A stretch of 64,000 bases of DNA from Allobosea sp. 67-29 (GCF_001898115.1 NZ_MKSQ01000026.1:62001-126000); one strand, 5' to 3'. Positions 1-13,563 are shown, numbered from the stretch's first letter. The notes: generated from the sequence alone by a model not told the origin. A program made the numbers and translations.

Positions 1-81
1 CAGCTCGAGCGTGTCTTCGGCCAGGGCATCGCGCCCGACCCGGTCCCCGGCCGGATCGACGATTATCGCTGGCCGCGCTGA
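1..81 (+). CDS. C-terminal end of an unidentified protein (partial)
   Basis: The window opens inside a reading frame that runs from base 1 to a TGA at 79-81 and encodes 26 residues ending in DDYRWPR. Codon use (nearly all third positions G or C) matches the neighbouring genes. The gene lies on the plus strand and converges on the ABC-F gene, whose stop is only 7 bases away, so two convergent 3' ends are expected here. The fragment is too short to assign a family. Confidence 0.45.
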   Translation, partial: QLERVFGQGIAPDPVPGRIDDYRWPR

Positions 82-88
82 AGCCGCC

Positions 89-1603
89 TCACCCCGCCAT
101 CAGCCGATCGAAGACCGGATCGGGATCGTCGACCTCGACCAGTTTCCTGCCGGAGATCACCCAGATCCGCGTCGCCACCGCCCGCACGAAGGCGCGGTCA
201 TGGCTGACCAGCAGGCAGGCGGTCTCTTGCCGGATCAACTCGCTCTCCAGCATGTCCTGCCCCTCGATATCGAGATGGTTTGTCGGCTCGTCCAGCAGGT
301 AGAAATTCGGCTCGATCAGACGCAACAGCAGCATCGCGAGCCGGGCCCGCTGCCCACCGGAGAGCCGCGCAACCGGCGCGGTCTGCGCCTCGCTCGCGAT
401 GCCCGCGCCCGCGAGCACGGTGCGCGCCGTCTGGTCGCCGAGATCGCTGGAGCGCTTGACCGCATCCCAGGGTGTGCGCCACGCACCGAGCTGCGACAGG
501 GACTGATCGGAATAGCCGGCCTTCAGGGTTGAAGCGCCACGGATTTCCGGGTCGGAACCGTCAAGCGCCGCCTGCAAGCGCGCGACGAAACGCGTCTTGC
601 CGCTGCCATTGGCGCCGAGCAGCGCGATCCGGTCGCCCTTCTCGATCCAGAGCGGACCGGTGCGGAACAATACGCGCCCATCGGGCGTGCTGACGGCGGT
701 TTCCTTGATCGCGACCAGCGCCTTGGCATGGGTGCCACTGCTGGCGAGCCGGATCGTGCCGGCCGCGCGCTCCTTGTGCGCGGGCCTCGCCTGCTCCTCC
801 AGCTTGTCGGCGCGCTCGGAGAGTTGCTTGGTCTTGACCACCAACAGGTCCGAGCCGGAATTGATGCCGATATTCTTCAGCTTGGCCGCCTGCTGCCGGA
901 GCGCTTTGACCTTGCGCATCTCGTTCTCGAACTGCCGGTCGCGCGCCGCGTCCCGCTCCTCCAGCGCCTGCAGGGCGCGCGAATAGGGCAAGGCGAAATC
1001 GGCGCTCTCCGCCGGGCGCAGGAACAGGGTGCGCGTGCTGACATCGTCGAGGAAGGCGCGGTCATGACTCGCAGCGACCACGGCGCAGTCGCGCGGCAGA
1101 TTGGCGAGGAAACGCTCCAGCAAGCCGATGCGTTCGAGATCGAGATGGTTCGTCGGCTCGTCCAGCAAAAGCAGGTCCGGCTCGATCACCGCCGCTCGCG
1201 CCAGCAGCATCGTGCGCTGCCAGCCGCCGGAGAGGCTGCCCACGGCGCGATTGCGCAGGCTTTCCTCGACCATGAGATCGTCGAGCAGCACGTCGACGCG
1301 CCAGCTCTCGGTCTCCGCCGCTTCGGCATCCAGCGCGTCCAGCACGGCATCATAGAGGCTCAGCGGCAGCAGGCGCTCGGGCGGGTCCTGCGGCGCGAAG
1401 GCGGTGACGAGGCCGCGCGAGCGGGTCAGCGTGCCGCCGCTCGCCTCCTCCGTGCCGGCCAGGATGCGCAGGAGCGAGGATTTGCCGCGCCCATTGGCGG
1501 CGACGAGGCCGAGGCGATCGCCCTTGGCGATGGCGAGGTCGAGGCCGGCGAAGAGCGGCGCGCTACGGGCGAGCGAGAGATCTTTCAGGGTGATCAGGGA
1601 CAT
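89..1603 (-). CDS. ABC-F family ATP-binding protein
   Basis: A 504-residue soluble protein with two ABC ATPase domains in tandem and no membrane segment, the layout of ABC-F proteins, which act on the ribosome (translation factors or antibiotic target protection) and not in transport. The first Walker A is a variant, ANGRGKS, at residues 37-43. The second is canonical, GANGSGKT. Signature motifs LSGGW and LSGGQ and two copies of LLDEPTNHLD are visible. A charged, Lys/Arg/Glu-rich helical linker between the domains is the expected P-site tRNA interaction motif region. The ATG at 1603 begins MSLITLKDLS, where homologues usually start. A GC-rich inverted repeat at 1684-1707 (8-base arms, no T-run) lies upstream. 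The exact ABC-F subgroup and substrate antibiotic, if any, cannot be told. Confidence 0.9.
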   Translation of the reverse strand: MSLITLKDLSLARSAPLFAGLDLAIAKGDRLGLVAANGRGKSSLLRILAGTEEASGGTLTRSRGLVTAFAPQDPPERLLPLSLYDAVLDALDAEAAETESWRVDVLLDDLMVEESLRNRAVGSLSGGWQRTMLLARAAVIEPDLLLLDEPTNHLDLERIGLLERFLANLPRDCAVVAASHDRAFLDDVSTRTLFLRPAESADFALPYSRALQALEERDAARDRQFENEMRKVKALRQQAAKLKNIGINSGSDLLVVKTKQLSERADKLEEQARPAHKERAAGTIRLASSGTHAKALVAIKETAVSTPDGRVLFRTGPLWIEKGDRIALLGANGSGKTRFVARLQAALDGSDPEIRGASTLKAGYSDQSLSQLGAWRTPWDAVKRSSDLGDQTARTVLAGAGIASEAQTAPVARLSGGQRARLAMLLLRLIEPNFYLLDEPTNHLDIEGQDMLESELIRQETACLLVSHDRAFVRAVATRIWVISGRKLVEVDDPDPVFDRLMAG

Positions 1604-1826
1604 CGGAATCTCATGAAGTCAGGCATGCGCGCAGGAGCGCGCCGAGAAAGGCTGACGATGAGACGACGATGCGTTCCCGGTCAGCCCCGCGAGGTGAAGC
1701 GCGGGGCGCAGACAGGTCCGCGGGTGCGGCAATGGAAGCGTTGGCGCGGCGCCTGCTTCCCCTTCTGGTTCGATTCCATGGAAGCGATCATAACAATGGC
1801 GACGTGGTTGAACAGTCCCCGCCCCC

Positions 1827-3251
<1,425 letters not shown>

Positions 3252-3311
3252 GCCGTTTCTCTCGCCGTGTGCCCGGGTAGTCCCGCGCGCGTGCCTGATC
3301 CTGATCGCGTG

Positions 3312-3334
3312 ACCGGGGCCGCAAGGGCCCCGGT
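3312..3334 (-). other. stem-loop between gltB and gltD
   Basis: A 9-base perfect inverted repeat (ACCGGGGCC / GGCCCCGGT) with a 5-base loop lies in the 98-base gap between gltB and gltD. It has no T-run on either strand, so it is not a classical terminator. In the operon mRNA it could stabilise the upstream gltB message or reduce gltD expression; that is inference. Confidence 0.5.
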
Positions 3335-3349
3335 GGGTGGCGTCTTAGC

Positions 3350-8038
<4,689 letters not shown>

Positions 8039-8640
8039 CGTCAAACCTGCTCCCAGAACCCCGCCGGCTTCTCGCCATCGGGCAGACCGTCAGTCACAAT
8101 CCTCCCCGCGGCCGCATCGGCGCCGACGGGAATGTCGGCGTCGCGAATGAAGCCAGGCCGGGTCGGCCGTCTTTTCGTCGGAGGCTTACTTGCGCTTTGT
8201 TTCCACCGCGCCCGCGTCCTCCGCAGGCGCTTCGGGCTGGTTATCGCCCGGTCGCGCCTGTCTCAGGCCGTCGTTTTACGGACGGCGCACGTACGGTCGG
8301 CTTTGGCATCAGCAGCCCGGCCCCTCGTCATGCTCCGCTCCGTTGCGACGGCGCGACCTGGAGCCTGCAACGGCTTTCGGTCGGCGCGATGAAAAATGGG
8401 ACAGCAACACTGTCCTATTACGATGAACTTGCCAGAATTCCAATCTGCGCACAAGCGTCGATTTCGCGTCGCAGCGAAATTTTATTGCAAAATCGACTCC
8501 GCACTAGACATTTACGGCATGAAAGCCGGACTCAGGCGACCCGCTTCTTGTTCTGCCGCCTGCCGGCAGGCACATGGCGCAGATCGTCTCACCGCCCCTG
8601 CCGCTTGGCAGGAACGGGCCGGCCTCGTAACCCTTCGACC
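8039..8640. other. intergenic region upstream of gltB and the threonine aldolase gene
   Basis: About 600 bases separate the two divergent starts. Visible structure: a 7-base hairpin at 8121-8140 in the gltB leader, and a locally AT-rich patch around 8475-8515 where promoter elements for the aldolase gene could lie (TTGCAA at 8485-8490, but no well-spaced -10). Open frames here have no RBS and no recognisable sequence, so I call no gene. Confidence 0.5.
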
Positions 8641-9696
8641 ATGAACTTCATCAGCGACAACACCGCCGGCGCCAGCTCCCGTGTCATGGCCGCGCTGGCG
8701 GCTGCCAATGACGGGCCTGCCTCCGGCTATGGCAGCGACGACTGGACCAGACGGGTCGAGGACCGCCTTTCCGTCGTGTTCGAACGCGAGGTCGCGGCCT
8801 TCCTCGTCACGACCGGCACGGCAGCCAACGCTCTCGCCCTCGCCTGCCTCGTCAAGCCCTGGGGCGCCGTCATTACCCATGAGGACAGCCACATCGTCGA
8901 AGACGAATGCGGCGCGCCGGAATTCTTCAGCAACGGCGCCAAGCTGGTCGATCTTCCTGGCGCGGGCGGCAAGCTGACCCCGGCGGCGGTGGCGCGCGCG
9001 CTGGGCTACCTGAACGAGGGCAGTTTCCACAACGTCCAGGCTCAGGCGCTGTCGATCACCCAGGCGACGGAATGCGGCACGATCTATACAGCGGCCGAGG
9101 TGCGGGCCCTCGCGGAAGCCGTCGCGGCCCGGCGCCTCGCCGTTCACATGGACGGCTCCCGCTTCGCTAATGCCGTCGCCACGCTCGGCTGCACGCCGGC
9201 CGAGATCACCTGGAAGGCCGGCGTCGACGTGCTCTGCTTCGGCGGCACCAAGAACGGCGCATGGGCGGTGGAAGCCGTGGTCTTCTTCGACCCGGCCCGG
9301 GCCGAGGAGATGAAGTGGCGGCGCAAGCGCGCCGGCCAGACCCTGTCGAAGGGCCGCTTTCTCGGCGCCCAGTTCGAAGCGCTGCTCGCGGACGATCACT
9401 GGCTCGACCTCGCCCGGCATGCCAACGCACAGGCCGGGCGCCTGGCCGAAGCGGCCGGCAGCGGCGGCCGGTCGCGCCTGGCCTGGCCGAGCCAGGCCAA
9501 CGAGGTCTTCCTGATCCTGCCCGCCGCCACGCAGGATCGGCTGGCGGCGGCCGGCGTGCGCTACCATGCCTGGCCCGACCGTTCGCTCGCCCCCGACAAC
9601 GCCTTGCGGGAGGGCGAGATCATCGGCCGTTTCGTGATGTCCTTCGCCACCGACCCGGGCGAGGTGGAGCGGCTGATCGCGACCATCGCGGGGTGA
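8641..9696 (+). CDS. low-specificity L-threonine aldolase / beta-eliminating lyase family
   Basis: A 351-residue fold-type I PLP enzyme that cleaves L-threonine or allo-threonine to glycine and acetaldehyde. The start MNFISDNTAG is the family's typical beginning, and the frame's upstream extension has no coding character. The PLP lysine is K204 in GGTKNGA, preceded by VHMDGSRFANA, which holds the PLP-contacting Asp. Length is normal for the family (about 340-350). It stands alone between gltB and the secreted protein gene at 9787. Glycine formation for one-carbon metabolism or threonine breakdown is the likely role. Whether it acts on L-threo or L-allo substrates cannot be read from sequence. 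Confidence 0.9.
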   Translation: MNFISDNTAGASSRVMAALAAANDGPASGYGSDDWTRRVEDRLSVVFEREVAAFLVTTGTAANALALACLVKPWGAVITHEDSHIVEDECGAPEFFSNGAKLVDLPGAGGKLTPAAVARALGYLNEGSFHNVQAQALSITQATECGTIYTAAEVRALAEAVAARRLAVHMDGSRFANAVATLGCTPAEITWKAGVDVLCFGGTKNGAWAVEAVVFFDPARAEEMKWRRKRAGQTLSKGRFLGAQFEALLADDHWLDLARHANAQAGRLAEAAGSGGRSRLAWPSQANEVFLILPAATQDRLAAAGVRYHAWPDRSLAPDNALREGEIIGRFVMSFATDPGEVERLIATIAG

Positions 9697-9786
9697 AGCG
9701 GGTTTTCAGACCCGGTGCGGCCCCATGCCTGCCGCAATCGCTAAGGAAAACTGAAGGCCGCGCGACATCCGTTAAGGAAGGACAGC

Positions 9787-10665
9787 ATGGCAAAACCTTC
9801 GACCGCGTCGAGGCGTATCGGTCTGATGGGGCTGGCCGTGGCCGGTGCGCTCGCCGGCTCGGCGGGAAGCGCCGCCGCCCAGTATTACTACTATGACGAC
9901 TATTACGACGCAGTGCCGGTGGTTCCGTATCCGCCTGCCTATGGCTACCGCTATCGCTACGCTCCGCGCATTGCCGAACCGGTGACGACCTACGACATCC
10001 GCCGCATCGCCACGGATCGGTACGGCTTCGTCCGCATCGACCGGCTTTATCGGACCGGCGACACCTATGTCGTCGACGGCATGCGGGCGAACGGCCAACG
10101 GCAGCGCCTGGTGCTCGACGCCTTTGCAGGCAACCTGATCCGCCGTGTCCCGCTACGCGGCGGCCAGGCCGGGCAAGCCCCGGACATTGCCCGGATCGAC
10201 CCACAGCAGGAGCGGGAGCCGCCGCGCCCGCATCTCGTGCCGAAGCCGCCCCAGCGCCCGGCCGCGCTCAAGCCCCCGAGCCAGGCGAGCGCGCCGGCGA
10301 CCATCGCGCCGCCCGCGCCTGCCACCCCGGCGGCGGGGCAAGAGGCGCCGAGCCCGGCGCCGACACCGCCGCCCCCCGTCGAGGCCAGCGCTCCCGCCAC
10401 GCAGACCGCGCCCTCGCCCGAGGCCGCCCCCGCCGCGCCGTCGCCCGGCCCGGTCGACGCCACGAGCGGCGCCGAGAAGCCCAGGCTGGTGAATCCTCAG
10501 GATGTCCGCGGCACCGACGAGGCGGAGCGCAAGCCGCCGCTCTCGAGCCCGCCGCCGGCCTCGGCCGAGGCCGCGGTGCCGCTGGCGCCGGTGCAGGGGC
10601 AGGATTCGAACACCGCCAAGCCGAAGCCGGAGACGCCGATCGCACCGGTCGCACCGCTGAACTGA
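9787..10665 (+). CDS. secreted Pro/Ala-rich protein of unknown function
   Basis: A 292-residue protein with an N-terminal signal peptide (basic TASRRIG, hydrophobic run, cleavage expected after GSAAA near residue 36). A Tyr/Asp-rich stretch (YYYYDDYYDA) follows, then a compact folded-looking segment (about residues 60-125, TYDIRRIATDRYGFVRIDRL onward) and a long disordered Pro/Ala/Glu-rich tail to the end. The low-complexity tail resembles periplasm-spanning linkers of envelope proteins, but no anchor or catalytic motif is visible. It is flanked by the aldolase gene (90 bases upstream) and the convergent hsp20 gene. I do not recognise a characterised family. Confidence 0.8.
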   Translation: MAKPSTASRRIGLMGLAVAGALAGSAGSAAAQYYYYDDYYDAVPVVPYPPAYGYRYRYAPRIAEPVTTYDIRRIATDRYGFVRIDRLYRTGDTYVVDGMRANGQRQRLVLDAFAGNLIRRVPLRGGQAGQAPDIARIDPQQEREPPRPHLVPKPPQRPAALKPPSQASAPATIAPPAPATPAAGQEAPSPAPTPPPPVEASAPATQTAPSPEAAPAAPSPGPVDATSGAEKPRLVNPQDVRGTDEAERKPPLSSPPPASAEAAVPLAPVQGQDSNTAKPKPETPIAPVAPLN

Positions 10666-10700
10666 TCGGTCTCTCCCGTCGGCCAGCCGCCGCCGGCACG

Positions 10701-10728
10701 AAAAAGGGCTCCCGTCTCCGGGAGCCCT
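10701..10728 (-). terminator. rho-independent terminator of the hsp20 gene
   Basis: A 9-base perfect stem (AGGGCTCCC / GGGAGCCCT) with a 6-base loop. Read on the minus strand it is followed by five T residues, placing it 27 bases past the hsp20 stop. It may also stop transcription from the converging plus-strand gene. Confidence 0.85.
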
Positions 10729-10755
10729 CGTTGGTCGAACCACGAGTCCGAGGGG

Positions 10756-11229
10756 TTACGCAGCCCTGGCGCTCTCGACCTTGGCTTCGAGAACCTTCGC
10801 CGAGCCGGCGCCGATCGGAATCTGGCGCGGCTTCTTGGCCTCGGGAATCTCGCGCACGAGGTCGATATGGAGCAGCCCGTTCTCGAGGCTCGCGCCCGTC
10901 ACCTGCACGTAGTCGGCAAGCTGGAAGCGGCGCTCGAAGGCACGCGCGGCGATGCCCTGATGCAGGACCTCGCGCTTCTCGCCATTGTCGTTGGCCTGCT
11001 TCTCGCCCTTGACGGTCAGCGCATTCTCCTTGCTCTCGATCGAGAGGTCGGCCTCGCTGAAGCCCGCGACCGCGATGGTGATGCGGTAGGCGTTCTCGGC
11101 GGTGCGCTCGATGTTATAGGGCGGATAGCTCGGGGCCGCCTCGTTGCTGGTCGCCTGGTCGAGAAGCGAGAACAGGCGGTCGAAGCCGACGGTCGAGCGA
11201 TAGAGGGGGGAGAGGTCGTAGTGACGCAT
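10756..11229 (-). CDS. small heat-shock protein, Hsp20/IbpA family
   Basis: A 157-residue alpha-crystallin-type chaperone that holds unfolding proteins for refolding by DnaK/ClpB. The alpha-crystallin domain spans roughly residues 38-130 (PPYNIERTAENAYRITIAVA onward, with the conserved NGLLHIDLVREIPEAKKP near the end of the domain). The C-terminal I-X-I anchoring motif is IPI, about residue 137. MRHYDLSPLY is the usual start of rhizobial class A sHsps. The ATG at 11229 follows a GGAGGA ribosome site that is partly paired in a ROSE-like hairpin, and a heat-shock sigma factor promoter lies further upstream. Together these make temperature control at both RNA synthesis and translation likely. 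Confidence 0.95.
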   Translation of the reverse strand: MRHYDLSPLYRSTVGFDRLFSLLDQATSNEAAPSYPPYNIERTAENAYRITIAVAGFSEADLSIESKENALTVKGEKQANDNGEKREVLHQGIAARAFERRFQLADYVQVTGASLENGLLHIDLVREIPEAKKPRQIPIGAGSAKVLEAKVESARAA

Positions 11230-11322
11230 GATGTGTCCTCCAGAGAAGCGACATGCAGTGCGGCCCGCCTCGCCTGAGCACGGGCCTGGTTGAGGTTCGC
11301 GCAGCCGGTTCAGGCCTGCGCA
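11230..11322 (-). promoter_or_regulatory. ROSE-type RNA thermometer in the hsp20 leader
   Basis: The roughly 90-base 5' leader of the hsp20 mRNA ends in a hairpin at 11235-11252 (minus strand GTCGCTTCTCTGGAGGAC) that hides the ribosome binding site. It contains UCGCU pairing to AGGA with one bulged G, which is the diagnostic U(U/C)GCU element of ROSE thermometers described in rhizobia. Several GC-rich stem-forming segments precede it, as in ROSE. Melting of this weak terminal hairpin on heating would free the GGAGGA. Assignment rests on the motif and its position; I have not folded the full leader. Confidence 0.75.
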
Positions 11323-11328
11323 GCTTTG

Positions 11329-11357
11329 ATCTGGGTAAGCGTTTTCGGCTTTTCAAG
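11329..11357 (-). promoter_or_regulatory. RpoH-type heat-shock promoter for hsp20
   Basis: On the minus strand CTTGAA (11352-11357) is followed after 17 bases by CCAGAT (11329-11334), within the broader ACCCAGAT. This resembles the alphaproteobacterial sigma-32 consensus (CTTGAA then CC-rich -10). The start of transcription would fall near 11322, giving a leader of about 90 bases. Confidence 0.6.
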
Positions 11358-11490
11358 AGGCCGCCGCGAAGGGCATAAGCGAAGCTCCGCAACAGCCCGC
11401 GCAGCCGGCAGGCAGCGCTCGCTGGCGCATTTTTCACGCGACGTGGCCCTCCTTCCCGCGCTGGAAAAATGCCTCAGCCTGGAGTCTGCA

Positions 11491-12546
11491 ATGGCCGAGG
11501 CCGCCTTCTTCGAGGATGCCGATTATCCGGTTCCGGGCCATGGCAAGGTCTGGCTCGCGACGACCCGCGACGGCGCGGCGCTGCGCTTCGCGAGCTGGCG
11601 TCCGACGGTGAAGCCGGTCCGCGGCACCGTCGTCCTGGTGCAGGGCCGCGCCGAGTTCATCGAGCGCTACAGCGAGACGGTCGCCGAGCTGCGCCGGCGC
11701 GGCTTCCATGTGCTGGCGTTCGACTGGCGCGGCCAGGGCGGCTCGCAGCGCTTCGTGCGACGCACGCGCAAGGGCCATGTCGGCCGGCTCAAGCATTATG
11801 AGGCCGACCTCGCCCTCGCGATGGCCCAGATGCAGGAGAAATTCCCTCCGCCCTATTTCGTCCTCGCCCATTCGATGGGCGCGGCCATCTGCCTCGATGC
11901 CGCCCGCCACGGCGCGCTGCCGGTCGCGCGCATGGTCGCCCTGGCTCCCATGCTCGGCCTCACCATGGTGAAGCGCCCGGCCGCTGCGAGCCGCCTCGCC
12001 AGCCTGCTCTACTGGCTGGGCTTCGGCCGCGCCTTCGTCCCCGGCGGGGGCGACACCGCCATCGCCACCAAGCCCTTCGAGGGCAACCGGCTGACCAGCG
12101 ATCCCGCGCGCTACGCCCGCAACAGCCGGCTGTCGGCGCACGCCCGCCATCTCAGCATCGGCGATCCGACCATCGCCTGGGTCCGCAACGCCTTTCGCCT
12201 GATGGCCCGGCTCAACGGGCCGTCGGCGGCGCTCGACGTCAAGGTGCCGACCCTCGTGATCGCTGCCGGGCAGGACCCGGTCGTCTCGACTCCGGCGATC
12301 GAGCGCTTCGCCGCCCGGCTGAAGACGGGCTCGGCCCTGGTGCTGCCGGAGGCACGCCACGAGATCCTGATGGAGAGGGATGCGATCCGCGCCCGTTTCT
12401 GGGCTGCCTTCGACGCCTTCGTTCCCGGCGAGGATCACGCCGGGCGCGGCTCAGCCGGCGAGCAGGCGCAGGGCGGCCTGATGCAACGCCTCGCTGGCGG
12501 CGGCGATGACACGGCCTCCCCCGGCGGCGCTGCCGCCGTCCCATGA
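11491..12546 (+). CDS. alpha/beta hydrolase, lysophospholipase L2 (PldB)-like
   Basis: A 351-residue serine hydrolase of the Hydrolase_4 family, related to lysophospholipase L2 and monoacylglycerol lipases. The nucleophile elbow is AHSMG with Ser128. An oxyanion-loop region (VLVQGRAEFIERY, residues 48-60) and a late His (ARHEILMERD) complete the expected triad. The ATG at 11491 starts MAEAAFFEDADYP; the open frame continues upstream without coding character. The last 32 codons lie antisense to the 3' end of hisN, and the resulting tail, rich in Gly/Ala/Gln, is not part of the hydrolase fold. No signal peptide. It probably acts on membrane-derived lysolipids or acylglycerols. Confidence 0.85.
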   Translation: MAEAAFFEDADYPVPGHGKVWLATTRDGAALRFASWRPTVKPVRGTVVLVQGRAEFIERYSETVAELRRRGFHVLAFDWRGQGGSQRFVRRTRKGHVGRLKHYEADLALAMAQMQEKFPPPYFVLAHSMGAAICLDAARHGALPVARMVALAPMLGLTMVKRPAAASRLASLLYWLGFGRAFVPGGGDTAIATKPFEGNRLTSDPARYARNSRLSAHARHLSIGDPTIAWVRNAFRLMARLNGPSAALDVKVPTLVIAAGQDPVVSTPAIERFAARLKTGSALVLPEARHEILMERDAIRARFWAAFDAFVPGEDHAGRGSAGEQAQGGLMQRLAGGGDDTASPGGAAAVP

Positions 12547-13233
12547 GGTGACGATGCCGCCCGCGCCCTCGATGATCGGGATCAGCGCGACGATGTCGTA
12601 GGGCTTCAGGCCGCTCTCGATCACCAGGTCGACATGGCCCGAGGCGAGCATGCAATAGGCATAGCAGTCGCAGCCATAGCGCGAGAGCCTGACCTGGGCC
12701 TCGACGCGCGCGAAGGCCTCCGCCTCCTCGCCCTCGAAGAGATGCGGCGAGGTCGTCATCAATGTCGCCGAGGCCAGGCCCGGCACCTGCCGCGTCTGCA
12801 GCCGCCGGGGGCCGCCCGGACCTTCGTAGCGCGCCTCCCGTCCGTCGCCGGAGAAGCGCTCGCCCGAGAAGGGCTGGTGCATCATCCCGTAGACCGGCAC
12901 GCCCTGGCGTGTCAGCCCGATCAGCGTGCCCCAGACCGGGATGCCGGATATGAACGCCCGCGTCCCGTCGATCGGATCGAGCACCCAGACATATTCGGCC
13001 TCGACGTTCTCGTTGCCGAACTCCTCGCCGAGCAGGCCGTGCTCGGGGAAATGCTGCCGGATCAGGCTGCGCATCACCGCTTCGCCGGCGCGGTCGGCCT
13101 CCGTGACGGGATCGAAGGTTCCACCGGCCGATTTGTCTTCTAGGGCATGATGGGCCCGGAAGAACGGCAGGATCGCCTGACCGGACCGGGTCGCGAGGTC
13201 GGCCACGAAGGCCCCGAAATCGACGGCACTCAT
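12451..13233 (-). CDS. hisN: histidinol-phosphatase, inositol monophosphatase family
   Basis: A 260-residue Mg2+-dependent phosphatase of the IMPase fold. The metal-binding motifs are GEEFG (about residue 70), DPIDGT and KPYDIVALIPIIEGAGG. The combination and length fit HisN, the histidinol-phosphatase used by many alphaproteobacteria, better than SuhB. The ATG at 13233 starts MSAVDFGAFVAD; upstream in-frame codons are an implausible Cys/Arg-rich extension. The 3' end overlaps the convergent hydrolase gene by 96 bases. Its promoter region faces the MmgR-like sRNA gene and contains two perfect dyads. An alternative role as a broader sugar or inositol phosphatase cannot be excluded. Confidence 0.85.
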   Translation of the reverse strand: MSAVDFGAFVADLATRSGQAILPFFRAHHALEDKSAGGTFDPVTEADRAGEAVMRSLIRQHFPEHGLLGEEFGNENVEAEYVWVLDPIDGTRAFISGIPVWGTLIGLTRQGVPVYGMMHQPFSGERFSGDGREARYEGPGGPRRLQTRQVPGLASATLMTTSPHLFEGEEAEAFARVEAQVRLSRYGCDCYAYCMLASGHVDLVIESGLKPYDIVALIPIIEGAGGIVTSWDGGSAAGGGRVIAAASEALHQAALRLLAG

Positions 13234-13319
13234 GCGCGGCCCTCCGCTCGGCTTTTTGTGCTTTGCAACATGGACCTGCCTCTTACCCCATCCCGGCCCC
13301 CGCAGGCACCCACAGAAAC

Positions 13320-13353
13320 GCCGGAAATCGTTTTGCTTGCAACGATTTCCGGC
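13320..13353. repeat. perfect 13-bp inverted repeat (dyad 1)
   Basis: GCCGGAAATCGTT (13320-13332) and its exact complement AACGATTTCCGGC (13341-13353) are separated by 8 bases. There is no T-run on either side, so it does not look like a terminator. It lies between hisN and the sRNA promoter, where an operator or a structured hisN leader could sit. Confidence 0.8.
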
Positions 13354-13354
13354 C

Positions 13355-13381
13355 GACGCCATGCATTGCATGCATGGCGTC
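13355..13381. repeat. perfect 12-bp inverted repeat (dyad 2)
   Basis: GACGCCATGCAT (13355-13366) and ATGCATGGCGTC (13370-13381) flank a 3-base centre. It begins one base after dyad 1 and ends 21 bases before the -35 of the sRNA promoter. The symmetry would suit a dimeric regulator binding DNA or a tight RNA hairpin. Confidence 0.8.
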
Positions 13382-13402
13382 TCTGCCGGTCGCCGATTTC
13401 GC

Positions 13403-13432
13403 TTGATCTTTTGCGTCGCACCGTCATATTGT
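13403..13432 (+). promoter_or_regulatory. promoter of the MmgR-like sRNA
   Basis: TTGATC (13403-13408) and TATTGT (13427-13432) are spaced by 18 bases, giving a start near 13438, exactly where the conserved sRNA structure begins. The nearby CATATT (16-base spacing) is an alternative -10. Confidence 0.6.
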
Positions 13433-13437
13433 GCACT

Positions 13438-13530
13438 TGCGAAGGGGAGATCATCTCAAGCCTTCGCTTGCCCTCCTTGGGCGTTTCCTCCCTAGACTTG
13501 GGCCGCCACGCAAGTGTGCGGCCCTTTTTT
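13438..13530 (+). ncRNA. mmgR: MmgR (alpha-r8)-family regulatory small RNA
   Basis: A roughly 93-base independent transcript with its own promoter and terminator. From 5' to 3': a hairpin GCGAAGG/CCTTCGC (13439-13467), a short hairpin GCCC-TCCTT-GGGC (13470-13482), an unpaired TTTCCTCCCT (13484-13493), then a strong terminator stem and T-run. The ten-base TTTCCTCCCT core between a stem-loop and the terminator is the hallmark I know from the alphaproteobacterial MmgR/alpha-r8 family, and proximity to the N-formylglutamate amidohydrolase gene is a recalled feature of that family. In Sinorhizobium meliloti MmgR limits polyhydroxybutyrate storage; the CU-rich core could pair with Shine-Dalgarno sequences. 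The suhB/alpha-r14 anti-SD family is the main alternative. Confidence 0.78.
13500..13530 (+). terminator. rho-independent terminator of the sRNA
   Basis: GGGCCGC (13500-13506) pairs with GCGGCCC (13518-13524) and is followed by TTTTTT (13525-13530). The nearest protein gene on this strand ends almost 1 kb earlier, so the terminator belongs to the sRNA. Confidence 0.9.
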
Positions 13531-13563
13531 CTTGGCTGCCGCGCTTCGTCGCCGGAGGAGCGG

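Noticed and set aside
1684..1707. Terminator in the gltD to ABC-F gap
   Set aside because: An 8-base GC stem exists, but there is no T-run on either strand, so it is mentioned only as a hairpin and not called.
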